Source: Gemmatimonadaceae bacterium (GTDB taxonomy: Bacteria; Gemmatimonadota; Gemmatimonadetes; Gemmatimonadales; Gemmatimonadaceae). From it: a DNA stretch of 5,749 bases. Below the pieces are notes generated by a model that ran no database searches, had not been told where the DNA came from, and was given only the letters and a program-made list of their open reading frames with translations. Shown here piece after piece: positions 1 through 5,749 of the stretch. The translations under genes and the position numbers were made by a program. The stretch spans positions 1-5,749 of the forward strand of contig JADGQU010000176.1 in the NCBI GenBank assembly GCA_017881545.1. Reading direction: 5' to 3'. Numbering within the stretch: position 1 is the first letter of the stretch; every line of letters begins with the position of its first letter.

Positions 1-476
1 AACTCAACGCTGCCGACGATCTCCTCGGCGCGGTCGTGCAGCACGTATCCGGGCGGCCGGATCGAAACCGCCTCACCGTCGCTCTCGAGGATCCCTCGTC
101 ACTTTCACTGGGACGCTTCGATTTCGTTCACTCGTTGCGGATCCTGGCCAATCTGGTGGACAACGCGCTCAAATACGCGCCAATCGACACACCCGTCGAA
201 GTAACAGGGGGGGTCGACAACGGCGAGATCGTTTTTCGCGTGGCCGACCGAGGCACGGGCATCCCGGAAGCGGAGCGCGATCGAATGTTCACGCCCTTCA
301 ACCGTTCAGCACGTCGAGCCGCCGATGCGGGATCCGCCGGCCTCGGCCTTTCCATCGCCCGCCGGCTGGCGGAAGCTCAACAAGGGACACTCAGCTACAG
401 CGACCGGCCCGGCGGCGGAGCCGTGTTCGAGCTCAGGCTCCCCGCCGCCATTGCCGACGCATCCCCTCAGCAATAG
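1..476 (+). CDS. Sensor histidine kinase, C-terminal ATPase domain (3' end only; probably KdpD-type)
   Basis: The reading frame is open from base 3 and ends with TAG at 474-476. The start lies outside the window, and the GTG at 36 is only an internal valine codon. About 157 residues remain, covering the HATPase_c (GHKL) domain that binds ATP to phosphorylate the kinase's own histidine. Visible motifs are the N box NLVDNALKYAP (150-182), the G1 box DRGTGIP (246-266), an F-box-like MFTPFNR, the G2 box GLGL (339-350), and a final GGGAVFELRLP strand typical of KdpD-like kinases. The H box, membrane spans and any Usp/KdpD sensor domain are not visible. The usual HGG after G2 reads QQG. The gene lies 162 bp upstream of the kdp genes on the same strand, so a role as the K+/turgor sensor controlling them is a reasonable inference. 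The domain alone does not separate KdpD from other kinases. Histidine kinase is near certain; KdpD identity is about even to likely. Confidence 0.85.
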   Translation, partial: LNAADDLLGAVVQHVSGRPDRNRLTVALEDPSSLSLGRFDFVHSLRILANLVDNALKYAPIDTPVEVTGGVDNGEIVFRVADRGTGIPEAERDRMFTPFNRSARRAADAGSAGLGLSIARRLAEAQQGTLSYSDRPGGGAVFELRLPAAIADASPQQ

Positions 477-516
477 CAGTAGTCGTCCCCATTCAGTCCG
501 GTGAATTCCGCGACAG

Positions 517-558
517 CTTCTTTGTGAAATCCTAATACAAAGGCATGACTTCTTTGTG
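517..558 (+). promoter_or_regulatory. Alternating CTTTGT/ACAAAG repeats, candidate response-regulator operator
   Basis: The 10-mer CTTCTTTGTG occurs exactly at 517-526 and again at 549-558, a 32-bp period or about three helical turns. Between them, ACAAAG at 537-542 is the inverted form of CTTTGT (520-525 and 552-557). This gives two overlapping dyads with 11- and 9-bp spacers. The cluster sits in the A+T-richer part of the promoter region. A binding site for an OmpR-family regulator such as KdpE is an inference. The pattern is seen directly, but no binding consensus was recognised. Confidence 0.35.
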
Positions 559-598
559 CAGCCTTAACGGCCTAACTCATATCGTGTAATCCTGCATG

Positions 599-621
599 GC
601 GCGCAACGCAATATCGCGCGC
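599..621 (+). other. GC-rich potential hairpin in the leader
   Basis: GCGCGC at 599-604 can pair with GCGCGC at 616-621, leaving an 11-nt loop. The structure would end 8 nt before the Shine-Dalgarno-like GAGGA of the first small ORF, so it could influence translation initiation in the leader RNA. There is no downstream U-run, so it is not an intrinsic terminator. GCGCGC is self-complementary and such words are common in G+C-rich DNA, so chance is a serious alternative. Confidence 0.25.
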
Positions 622-629
622 TCCACGCC

Positions 630-634
630 GAGGA
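630..634 (+). promoter_or_regulatory. Ribosome binding site of the small ORF before kdpF
   Basis: GAGGA lies 4 nt upstream of the ATG at 639. The spacing is short but usable. It supports translation of the 41-aa ORF and fixes its start. It does not fit the competing out-of-frame ATG at 596, which lies upstream of it. Confidence 0.5.
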
Positions 635-638
635 CAAC

Positions 639-764
639 ATGATCGACCTTCTGTACATCGCTCTCACCCTGTTCGCATTTGCCGCGCTGATCGCCTACGT
701 GCGGGCCTGTGCCCTGCTCGGCCGCGAAGACAACACCGACCTGCGGGGGAAAGATGAACGCTGA
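639..764 (+). CDS. Small single-span membrane protein encoded just before kdpF (unnamed)
   Basis: This is a 41-residue ORF beginning MIDLLYIALTLFAF. Residues 4-22 are a continuous hydrophobic stretch able to span the inner membrane once. The tail after it is charged (R23, R29, E30, D31, R37, K39, D40, E41 and others). By the positive-inside rule the N terminus would face the periplasm and the tail the cytoplasm. GAGGA precedes the ATG, and the TGA (762-764) overlaps the start of kdpF by 11 nt, so the two are probably translationally coupled. It is not KdpF itself, which follows and matches KdpF better. E. coli kdpFABC has no such gene, although I recall similar small unnamed proteins upstream of kdpF in other G+C-rich bacteria. 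The function is unknown. An accessory or regulatory peptide of the Kdp complex is an inference from position and topology. Confidence 0.7.
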   Translation: MIDLLYIALTLFAFAALIAYVRACALLGREDNTDLRGKDER

Positions 765-843
765 GAACATCGTCGCCGCTGTCGCGACGATCCTGCTGCT
801 CGTCTACCTGTTCTATTCGTTGCTTCGTCCGGAGAAGTTCTGA
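754..843 (+). CDS. kdpF: KdpF, small subunit of the K+-transporting ATPase
   Basis: The ORF is 29 residues, the same length as E. coli KdpF. It has one hydrophobic span (about residues 6-24) and ends YLFYSLLRPEKF, which matches the family pattern of YL-x-Y-x-L before a short C-terminal tail (E. coli YLVYALINAEAF). In E. coli, KdpF stabilises the KdpABC complex in the inner membrane and is dispensable for transport in vivo. The start ATG lies inside the preceding small ORF, with a G-run (745-750, GGGGGA) 3 nt before it as a close-spaced ribosome binding site. Its TGA (841-843) shares its last A with the ATG of kdpA. Genes this short are often missed by gene callers. Identity rests on size, sequence pattern and position directly before kdpA. 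Confidence 0.9.
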   Translation: MNAENIVAAVATILLLVYLFYSLLRPEKF

Positions 844-2558
844 TGACGGCGAACGGCTGGGTCCAGATCCTCTTCTATTGTGTCGTGCTGTTCGCGGTCA
901 CGAAGCCGATGGGCATTTACATGCTCAAGGTCTTCGACGGCTCGTACCGTTGGCTCGGATTCCTCGAGCGTCCGATCTACCGCATTTGCGGCATCGACGA
1001 AAAGGAAGATCAGCATTGGACGAGTTACGCGGTGGGCATGCTTCTGTTCAGCGCCGTCACCATGCTGGTCACTTATGTCGCGTTGAGGCTGCAGGGCACG
1101 CTTCCACTAAACCCACAGCACTTCCCTGGCGTCGTCGACAGGCAATCGTTCGAGACGGCGGCATCTTTCGCAACGAACACCAATTGGCAGTCGTATTCCG
1201 GCGAGTCGACGATGTCCTATCTCTCGCAGATGTCGCAGCTGGCGATGCACAACTTCGCGTCGGCCGCGGTTGGAATTGCCATCGCGATAGCCGTCATTCG
1301 CGGGATTTCAAGGCGGTCAGCTGGCAGGATCGGCAACTTCTGGGTCGATACCATAAGGTGCACACTCTACATCCTGATCCCCTTCTCGTTTGTGCTGGCG
1401 TTGTTGTTCGTGCAGCAGGGAGCGATTCAGAACTTCAGCCCGTACCTCACGGTCCCGACGCTCGAAGGAGCCAAGCAGACGATCGCGATGGGTCCCGTCG
1501 CCAGCCAGGAAGCCATCAAGCAGCTCGGCACCAACGGCGGCGGGTTCTTCAACGCCAATTCCGCGCATCCGTTCGAGAACCCGACGCCATGGTCCAACTT
1601 CCTGCAGATGATCGCGATTTTCGTGATCCCGGCTGGCCTCACCTACACGCTGGGGCGTATGGTGAAGCATCAGCGGCACGGATGGGCTGTGTGGGCCGCG
1701 ATGTTCATTCTCTTCTTCGCGGGCACCACAACGGCCTACTGGGCCGAGGCCCGCGGTAATCCCATCCATGCCGCTGAAGGACTCGACGTCAAGGCTTCAT
1801 CGCTCCAGTCAGGCGGCAACATGGAAGGAAAGGAAGTCCGCTTCGGAATCGCGAATTCCGCCCTCTTCGCCGTGATTACGACGGACGCATCGTGCGGAGC
1901 TGTGAACGCGATGCATGACTCCTTCACCGCGATCGGCGGAATGGTACCACTCGTCAACATGCAGCTCGGTGAGGTGGTGTTCGGGGGGGTGGGAGCGGGA
2001 ATGTACGGCATGCTATTGATGGTAGTGCTCACAGTGTTCATTGCCGGCCTGATGGTCGGACGCACTCCCGAATACCTGGGCAAGAAAATACAAAGCCGCG
2101 AGATCCGCATGGTGATGCTGGCCGTCCTCGCATCTCCGCTGGTCATACTGGGGCTGACTGCGATTGCCAGCGTGCTTCCCGCCGGTCTCAAGGGTCTCAA
2201 CAATTCCGGCCCGCACGGATTCTCCGAAATCCTGTACGCGTACTCCTCCGCCTTCGCCAACAACGGAAGCGCTTTCGCCGGTCTCACCGGCGGCAGCTAC
2301 TTCTACAACACCACGCTCGGCATTGCCACGTTAATCGGTCGCTTTGCGGTGATCGTTCCCGCTCTCGCGCTCGCCGGATTCCTTTCTGAGCGAAAAGTGG
2401 TAGCCGAGTCAGTGGGGACGTTCCCAGTAGCGACGCCGCTGTTCGTGGGTCTGCTTATCAGTGTCATCCTGATCGTCGGCGCTCTCACCTTTTTCCCCGC
2501 ACTCGCTCTCGGGCCGATCGTTGAGCACTTCCTCACTTCGGCGAGGGTCCTTTTCTAA
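843..2558 (+). CDS. kdpA: KdpA, K+-binding and translocating subunit of the Kdp ATPase
   Basis: This 571-residue polytopic inner-membrane protein (E. coli KdpA is 557) belongs to the superfamily of K+ transporters related to K+ channels. It selects K+ at the periplasmic face. All four pore-loop regions are visible: TNTNWQSY (111-118), GTNGGGFFNANSAHPFENPT (229-248), SCGAVNAMHDS (350-360) and NNGSAFAGL (473-481). Other family hallmarks are GNMEGKEVRFG (325-335), GEVVFGGVG (376-384), GRTPEYLGKK (406-415) and GALTFFPALALGP (546-558). The residue two before the third-loop SCGA serine is Asp348, where E. coli has Ala. The start is supported by GGAGA (831-835) 7 nt upstream and by the one-base overlap with the kdpF stop. 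The stop TAA (2556-2558) likewise shares one base with the kdpB start, so translation of F, A and B is probably coupled. No truncation or frameshift is seen. Confidence 0.98.
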   Translation: MTANGWVQILFYCVVLFAVTKPMGIYMLKVFDGSYRWLGFLERPIYRICGIDEKEDQHWTSYAVGMLLFSAVTMLVTYVALRLQGTLPLNPQHFPGVVDRQSFETAASFATNTNWQSYSGESTMSYLSQMSQLAMHNFASAAVGIAIAIAVIRGISRRSAGRIGNFWVDTIRCTLYILIPFSFVLALLFVQQGAIQNFSPYLTVPTLEGAKQTIAMGPVASQEAIKQLGTNGGGFFNANSAHPFENPTPWSNFLQMIAIFVIPAGLTYTLGRMVKHQRHGWAVWAAMFILFFAGTTTAYWAEARGNPIHAAEGLDVKASSLQSGGNMEGKEVRFGIANSALFAVITTDASCGAVNAMHDSFTAIGGMVPLVNMQLGEVVFGGVGAGMYGMLLMVVLTVFIAGLMVGRTPEYLGKKIQSREIRMVMLAVLASPLVILGLTAIASVLPAGLKGLNNSGPHGFSEILYAYSSAFANNGSAFAGLTGGSYFYNTTLGIATLIGRFAVIVPALALAGFLSERKVVAESVGTFPVATPLFVGLLISVILIVGALTFFPALALGPIVEHFLTSARVLF

Positions 2559-4627
2559 TGGCCGCTCTCACTCACTCGCTATTCGATCGGAAGTTGATGA
2601 CCATCGCGGCGCGCGATGCTTTCCGCAAGCTTTCGCCGCGCCACATGGTTCGGAACCCGGTCATGTTCGTGGTGCTCGTCGGGAGCTTGCTGACGACGCT
2701 CTCGCTCGTGCACACGATCGCGACCGGGGGCGGCTCGATCGGATTCACGCTCCAGATCTCGCTCTGGCTCTGGTTCACGGTTTTGTTCGCGAACTTCGCG
2801 GAGGCAATGGCGGAGGGTCGGGGTAAGGCGCAAGCCGAGTCGCTGCGCAAATCGCGACAGGAGATGATGGCGAAGCGCCTGGCCAATCCGGATGATCATT
2901 ACTCCTTCCAGTTGGTTCCAGCGACGCGGCTCCGCGCCGGGGATTACGTGATTTGCTATCCCGACAACGTCATTCCGGGGGATGGCGAAGTGGTGGAGGG
3001 AGTGGCGTCCGTCGACGAATCTGCGATCACGGGGGAAAGCGCGCCGGTCGTTCGCGAATCCGGGGGCGATCGCTCCGCCGTTACGGGCGGCACCAAGGTT
3101 CTTTCGGACTGGCTGATCATTCGCATCACTGCCAATCCGGGCGAGACGTTCATCGACCGGATGATCGCGCTGGTTGAAGGCGCGTCGAGGCAGAAGACTC
3201 CGAACGAGATCGCGCTGACGATCCTTCTTTCGGCCCTCACGATCATCTTCCTGCTCGCCGTCGTGACGCTGCAGCCGTTCGCCATCTACGCCGGAACGTC
3301 ACTGAGCGTGCCGGTTCTCGTCTCGCTTCTCGTCTGCCTGATTCCGACGACCATCGGCGGACTCCTCTCGGCAATCGGCATCGCCGGAATGGACCGACTC
3401 ATTCAGCAGAACGTGATTGCTGTGAGTGGGCGAAGCGTCGAGGCGGCGGGTGACGTCAACACGCTGCTACTCGACAAAACGGGCACGATCACGCTGGGAA
3501 ATCGGCAGGCGGTCGAGTTCTTTCCGGTCCCCGGCACGACCGTCGAACAGCTCGCGGACCGCGCCCAGCTCTCCTCACTCCCCGATGAAACGCCCGAAGG
3601 ACGCAGCATCGTGGTCCTCGCGAAAGAGAGGTTCAAGCTGCGCGGCCGCGAAGTGGGCGCCGGCGAAGGCCATGCCGAGATGAAATTCGTGCCCTTCTCG
3701 GCCTCCACCAGAATGAGCGGAGTCGATTTCAATTCGACCATGCTCCGCAAGGGCGCGGGAGATTCGATTGCCAAATGGGTGCGTGAGAATGGAGGCACTG
3801 TTCCACGCGAGATCGACGCGATCGTCGAGCGCATTTCGCGCGAGGGCGGGACACCTCTAGTCGTCGCCGAAAGTGAGCACGGCAAGGCACGTGTACTCGG
3901 CGCGATTTATCTCAAGGACATCGTCAAGGGCGGAATGCGCGAGAGATTCGACCGTCTGCGCGCGATGGGCATCCGCACGATCATGATCACGGGAGACAAC
4001 CCGCTCACGGCGGCCGCTATCGCAAAGGAAGCAGGCGTCGATGATTTCCTGGCCGAGGCGAAGCCCGAGGACAAGATGCAGCTGATTCGCCGCGAGCAGA
4101 GCGGTGGACGCCTTGTCGCGATGACTGGCGATGGTACAAACGACGCACCTGCGCTTGCTCAGGCCGATGTTGGAGTCGCGATGAACACCGGCACCCAGGC
4201 CGCGCGCGAGGCCGGCAACATGGTCGACCTCGACTCCAACCCGACCAAGCTGATCGAGATCGTGGAAATCGGGAAACAGCTGCTGATGACACGCGGATCA
4301 TTGACGACGTTTTCGATCGCGAACGACGTTGCCAAGTACTTCGCGATCATTCCTGCTCTCTTTCTCGCCACGTATCCGGCCCTTGGCGCGCTCAATCTGA
4401 TGCGGCTTCACTCGCCCCAGTCAGCAATTCTGGCCAGCGTGATTTTCAATGCGCTCATCATCATCGCCCTGATTCCTCTCGCGCTGCGCGGCGTCAAGTA
4501 TCGGCCGGCGCCCGCGGGCATCATACTGCGCCGAAATCTGATCGTTTACGGCATCGGCGGCATCATCATCCCATTCATCGGCATCAAGCTCATCGATGTC
4601 ATTCTCGTTTTCGTCCACGCGGTTTAG
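2558..4627 (+). CDS. kdpB: KdpB, ATP-hydrolysing P-type ATPase subunit
   Basis: KdpB is 689 residues (E. coli 682) and couples ATP hydrolysis to K+ import through KdpA. Domains in order: two N-terminal membrane spans (about 34-82); the actuator domain with TGES at 158-161; spans 3-4 (about 217-275) with CLIPTTIGG (260-268); the phosphorylation motif DKTGT at 306-310, where Asp306 is the phosphorylated residue; a small nucleotide-binding domain with FVPFSAxTRMSG (377-388) and Lys398; the hinge motifs TGDNP (478-482) and GDGTNDAPAL (524-533); and C-terminal spans. Phe380 and Lys398 correspond to the E. coli ATP-contacting Phe377 and Lys395. Asp590 and Lys593 in FSIANDVAKYF correspond to the membrane dipole pair Asp583/Lys586. 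Ser161 matches E. coli Ser162, the inhibitory phosphorylation site. GAGGG (2543-2547) precedes the ATG by 10 nt. The gene is intact and directly coupled to kdpA. Confidence 0.98.
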   Translation: MAALTHSLFDRKLMTIAARDAFRKLSPRHMVRNPVMFVVLVGSLLTTLSLVHTIATGGGSIGFTLQISLWLWFTVLFANFAEAMAEGRGKAQAESLRKSRQEMMAKRLANPDDHYSFQLVPATRLRAGDYVICYPDNVIPGDGEVVEGVASVDESAITGESAPVVRESGGDRSAVTGGTKVLSDWLIIRITANPGETFIDRMIALVEGASRQKTPNEIALTILLSALTIIFLLAVVTLQPFAIYAGTSLSVPVLVSLLVCLIPTTIGGLLSAIGIAGMDRLIQQNVIAVSGRSVEAAGDVNTLLLDKTGTITLGNRQAVEFFPVPGTTVEQLADRAQLSSLPDETPEGRSIVVLAKERFKLRGREVGAGEGHAEMKFVPFSASTRMSGVDFNSTMLRKGAGDSIAKWVRENGGTVPREIDAIVERISREGGTPLVVAESEHGKARVLGAIYLKDIVKGGMRERFDRLRAMGIRTIMITGDNPLTAAAIAKEAGVDDFLAEAKPEDKMQLIRREQSGGRLVAMTGDGTNDAPALAQADVGVAMNTGTQAAREAGNMVDLDSNPTKLIEIVEIGKQLLMTRGSLTTFSIANDVAKYFAIIPALFLATYPALGALNLMRLHSPQSAILASVIFNALIIIALIPLALRGVKYRPAPAGIILRRNLIVYGIGGIIIPFIGIKLIDVILVFVHAV

Positions 4628-4641
4628 CGGACGCCAATTCC

Positions 4642-5238
4642 ATGATAAGAAATCAGCTTCGCCCTGCCATTCTCCTCACCTTCGTTTTCATCGTCGTCAC
4701 CGGCCTCATCTACCCGGGAGTTGTGACGGGTATCGCACGGCTGGTGTTTCCGAATCAAGCCGGCGGATCACTCGTGACGGCGAACGGTCAGGTAATCGGC
4801 AGCAGACTCATCGGGCAACAGTTCACACAGCCATGGTACTTTCATCCACGGCCGTCCGCCGCTGGTAGTGGGTACGACGCGACTGCCTCGGGCGGCACCA
4901 ACAAGGGACCCACCGACAGAAAGCTCGCCGATACGCTCATCGCCGGCGCGATCGCGCAGGCGGAAAGCTCCGGTGTGCCGAAGGGAAGGATCCCGACGGA
5001 TATGGCGACCGCGTCAGCTTCCGGGCTCGATCCCCACATCTCGCCCGCCAACGCCCTGTTTCAGGTAGCTCGCGTTGCCGCCGCACGCGGAGCTGACAGC
5101 TCGCAAATCCGCGAGCTGACGCTCCACTACGTCGAGGGTCGCCAATTCGGTTTTCTCGGCGAGCCTCGAGTGAACGTGCTCGCGCTCAACCTTGCGCTCG
5201 ACAATGCGTTTCCTCGCCCAGCTTCCGCGCGCAAGTAG
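4642..5238 (+). CDS. kdpC: KdpC, accessory subunit of the K+-transporting ATPase
   Basis: KdpC is 198 residues (E. coli 190), with one N-terminal membrane span (about 8-31) and a soluble domain on the periplasmic side. In E. coli it is needed for assembly and activity of the complex. Family motifs visible: IGQQF (57-61), YFHPRPSA (66-73), ASGGTN (82-87), the strongly conserved TASASGLDPHIS (123-134), and NVLALNLALD (178-187). A short extra tail, PRPASARK, follows the usual end. The ATG lies 14 nt after the kdpB stop, but no clear Shine-Dalgarno sequence precedes it, unlike kdpA and kdpB. Translation may therefore depend on ribosomes finishing kdpB. The gene is complete, with no sign of damage. 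Confidence 0.97.
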   Translation: MIRNQLRPAILLTFVFIVVTGLIYPGVVTGIARLVFPNQAGGSLVTANGQVIGSRLIGQQFTQPWYFHPRPSAAGSGYDATASGGTNKGPTDRKLADTLIAGAIAQAESSGVPKGRIPTDMATASASGLDPHISPANALFQVARVAAARGADSSQIRELTLHYVEGRQFGFLGEPRVNVLALNLALDNAFPRPASARK

Positions 5239-5265
5239 CGCGCACTCCTAAAATCAATAATTCGC

Positions 5266-5749
5266 ATGAAGAATGCATCGTTTTTTCGCATCATCCCCAT
5301 GCTGCCGTTGGCATTTGCCGGACGGGTAGCCTCGGCTCAAACGCCAGGACCGTCTGCGGTAGCTCCAGCGGCGGGGGACAGTGTGGCCGCTCACTCGTCG
5401 CCTGACACCGCGGTCACAGTCTCTTTCGGCGGTTTCGTCGACACCTATTACGCCTATGACTTTGGGCGTCCTGTGAATTTCGACCGGCCGTTTACAACGC
5501 AGGCCGTGCGACACAATGAATTCAACCTGAACCTCGCCTACGTTGAGGCCAAAGTGAGCGGCCCGCGCGTACGGGGTCGGCTCGCGCTCCAGGCCGGGAC
5601 TTCGGTGCAATCGAATTACGGCGGAGAGCCGGCCATTGGGACTGTCAGCGGCCCGAGCCTTTCGCGTTTCATCCAGGAAGCAGTTGCGGGATACCAGATC
5701 ACGCCATCGTTGTGGGTGGACGGAGGAATCTTCCTCTCTCACATTGGTA
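5266..5749 (+). CDS. Outer-membrane beta-barrel porin, BBP2/OmpL-like (5' part only)
   Basis: The frame is open from ATG 5266 to the window end (161 complete codons). The N terminus looks like a Sec signal peptide: Lys2, a modest hydrophobic region, and a VASA|Q cleavage site after residue 24. A Pro/Ala/Ser-rich linker follows (about 25-50). From residue 51 come alternating beta-strand patterns with aromatic ends: VSFGGFVDTYYAYDF, RHNEFNLNLAYVEAKV (82-97), RGRLALQAGTSVQ (103-115), SGPSLSRFIQEAVAGY (128-143) and LWVDGGIFLSHIG (149-161). I recognise this as resembling the putative beta-barrel porin-2 (BBP2, OmpL-like) family, without a search. It starts 27 nt after the kdpC stop, so co-transcription with kdp is likely, and it could admit K+ or other solutes across the outer membrane; that role is inferred. 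No clear ribosome binding site is seen. The upstream in-frame TAG is the kdpC stop, and no earlier ATG or GTG fits. Confidence 0.8.
   Translation, partial: MKNASFFRIIPMLPLAFAGRVASAQTPGPSAVAPAAGDSVAAHSSPDTAVTVSFGGFVDTYYAYDFGRPVNFDRPFTTQAVRHNEFNLNLAYVEAKVSGPRVRGRLALQAGTSVQSNYGGEPAIGTVSGPSLSRFIQEAVAGYQITPSLWVDGGIFLSHIG

Larger units (their letters stand above)
477..638 (+). promoter_or_regulatory. Intergenic region: presumed kdp operon promoter and leader
   Basis: This 162-bp gap is the only sizeable non-coding stretch, and roughly 516-592 is clearly richer in A+T than the surrounding coding DNA. It precedes a tightly packed operon, so the main kdp promoter is most likely here. I cannot assign -35/-10 boxes with confidence. 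TTGTGC (554-559) followed 17 nt later by TCATAT (577-582) is one weak pairing, with 3 of 6 matches in each box. I see no clear intrinsic terminator for the upstream kinase gene, so some read-through is possible. Confidence 0.5.

Noticed and set aside
477..516. Intrinsic terminator after the kinase gene
   Set aside because: I found no GC-rich stem followed by a T-run in this stretch.
477..638. Possible c-di-AMP (ydaO-type) riboswitch upstream of kdp
   Set aside because: Such riboswitches control kdp in some Gram-positive bacteria, but I do not see the conserved core or enough paired structure in this 162-bp region.
596..757. 53-codon ORF from ATG 596 in another frame across the small ORF region
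   Set aside because: It has no ribosome binding site and an arginine-rich composition typical of an out-of-frame reading of G+C-rich DNA. The ATG at 639 has GAGGA and a clear membrane-span pattern.
878..1759. 293-codon plus-strand ORF inside kdpA in another frame
   Set aside because: It is a frame shadow of kdpA. Its product is low-complexity, rich in Arg and His, and unlike any family, while the kdpA frame is conserved throughout.
1736..2287. 183-codon minus-strand ORF inside kdpA
   Set aside because: It lies wholly antisense to conserved KdpA coding sequence and has no independent start signal or recognisable domain.
5236..5268. KdpC-porin fusion, since both are in the same frame with only TAG between
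   Set aside because: The TAG falls at the usual KdpC end and the porin has its own ATG and signal peptide, so separate proteins are expected. The shared frame is a one-in-three chance.
5254..5742. 162-codon minus-strand ORF at the right edge
   Set aside because: It is antisense to the porin frame, which has a signal peptide and beta-strand pattern. The minus-strand product has no recognisable features and is rich in Arg.

Overview
The window carries an almost complete high-affinity potassium uptake operon (kdpFABC, P-type ATPase), all on the + strand. It is flanked by the 3' end of a sensor histidine kinase gene upstream and the 5' end of an outer-membrane beta-barrel porin gene downstream. 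The DNA is G+C-rich, apart from a short A+T-richer stretch before the operon. The porin with a signal peptide points to a diderm (Gram-negative) bacterium. The gene neighbourhood and protein style would fit a lineage such as Gemmatimonadota or Acidobacteriota, but that is a low-confidence impression and the sequence alone does not settle it.

Layout: (1) 1-476, C-terminal ATP-binding domain of a histidine kinase, probably the KdpD-type sensor of this system, cut by the window start. (2) 477-638, the only sizeable intergenic region. It is the presumed kdp promoter and leader and holds three alternating copies of CTTTGT (a candidate operator) and a GC-rich potential hairpin. (3) 639-764, a 41-aa single-span membrane protein that has no E. 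coli kdp counterpart. (4) 754-843, kdpF. (5) 843-2558, kdpA. (6) 2558-4627, kdpB. (7) 4642-5238, kdpC. (8) 5266-5749, start of a BBP2/OmpL-like porin, cut by the window end.

The genes are packed tightly. The small ORF overlaps kdpF by 11 nt, kdpF/kdpA and kdpA/kdpB share one base of stop and start, kdpB-kdpC are 14 nt apart, and kdpC-porin 27 nt. This suggests one transcript with translational coupling through kdpB. In the expected model, KdpA selects and conducts K+, KdpB hydrolyses ATP, KdpC is the periplasm-facing accessory subunit and KdpF is a small stabilising subunit. The kinase would report K+ limitation or osmotic stress through a response regulator not present here, and the porin may supply passage across the outer membrane.

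The core kdp genes are ordinary and look intact, with all catalytic and selectivity motifs present. The parts worth a second look are the small membrane ORF before kdpF, the repeat cluster in the promoter region and the porin placed in the operon. I found no mobile element, CRISPR array, tRNA or rRNA.
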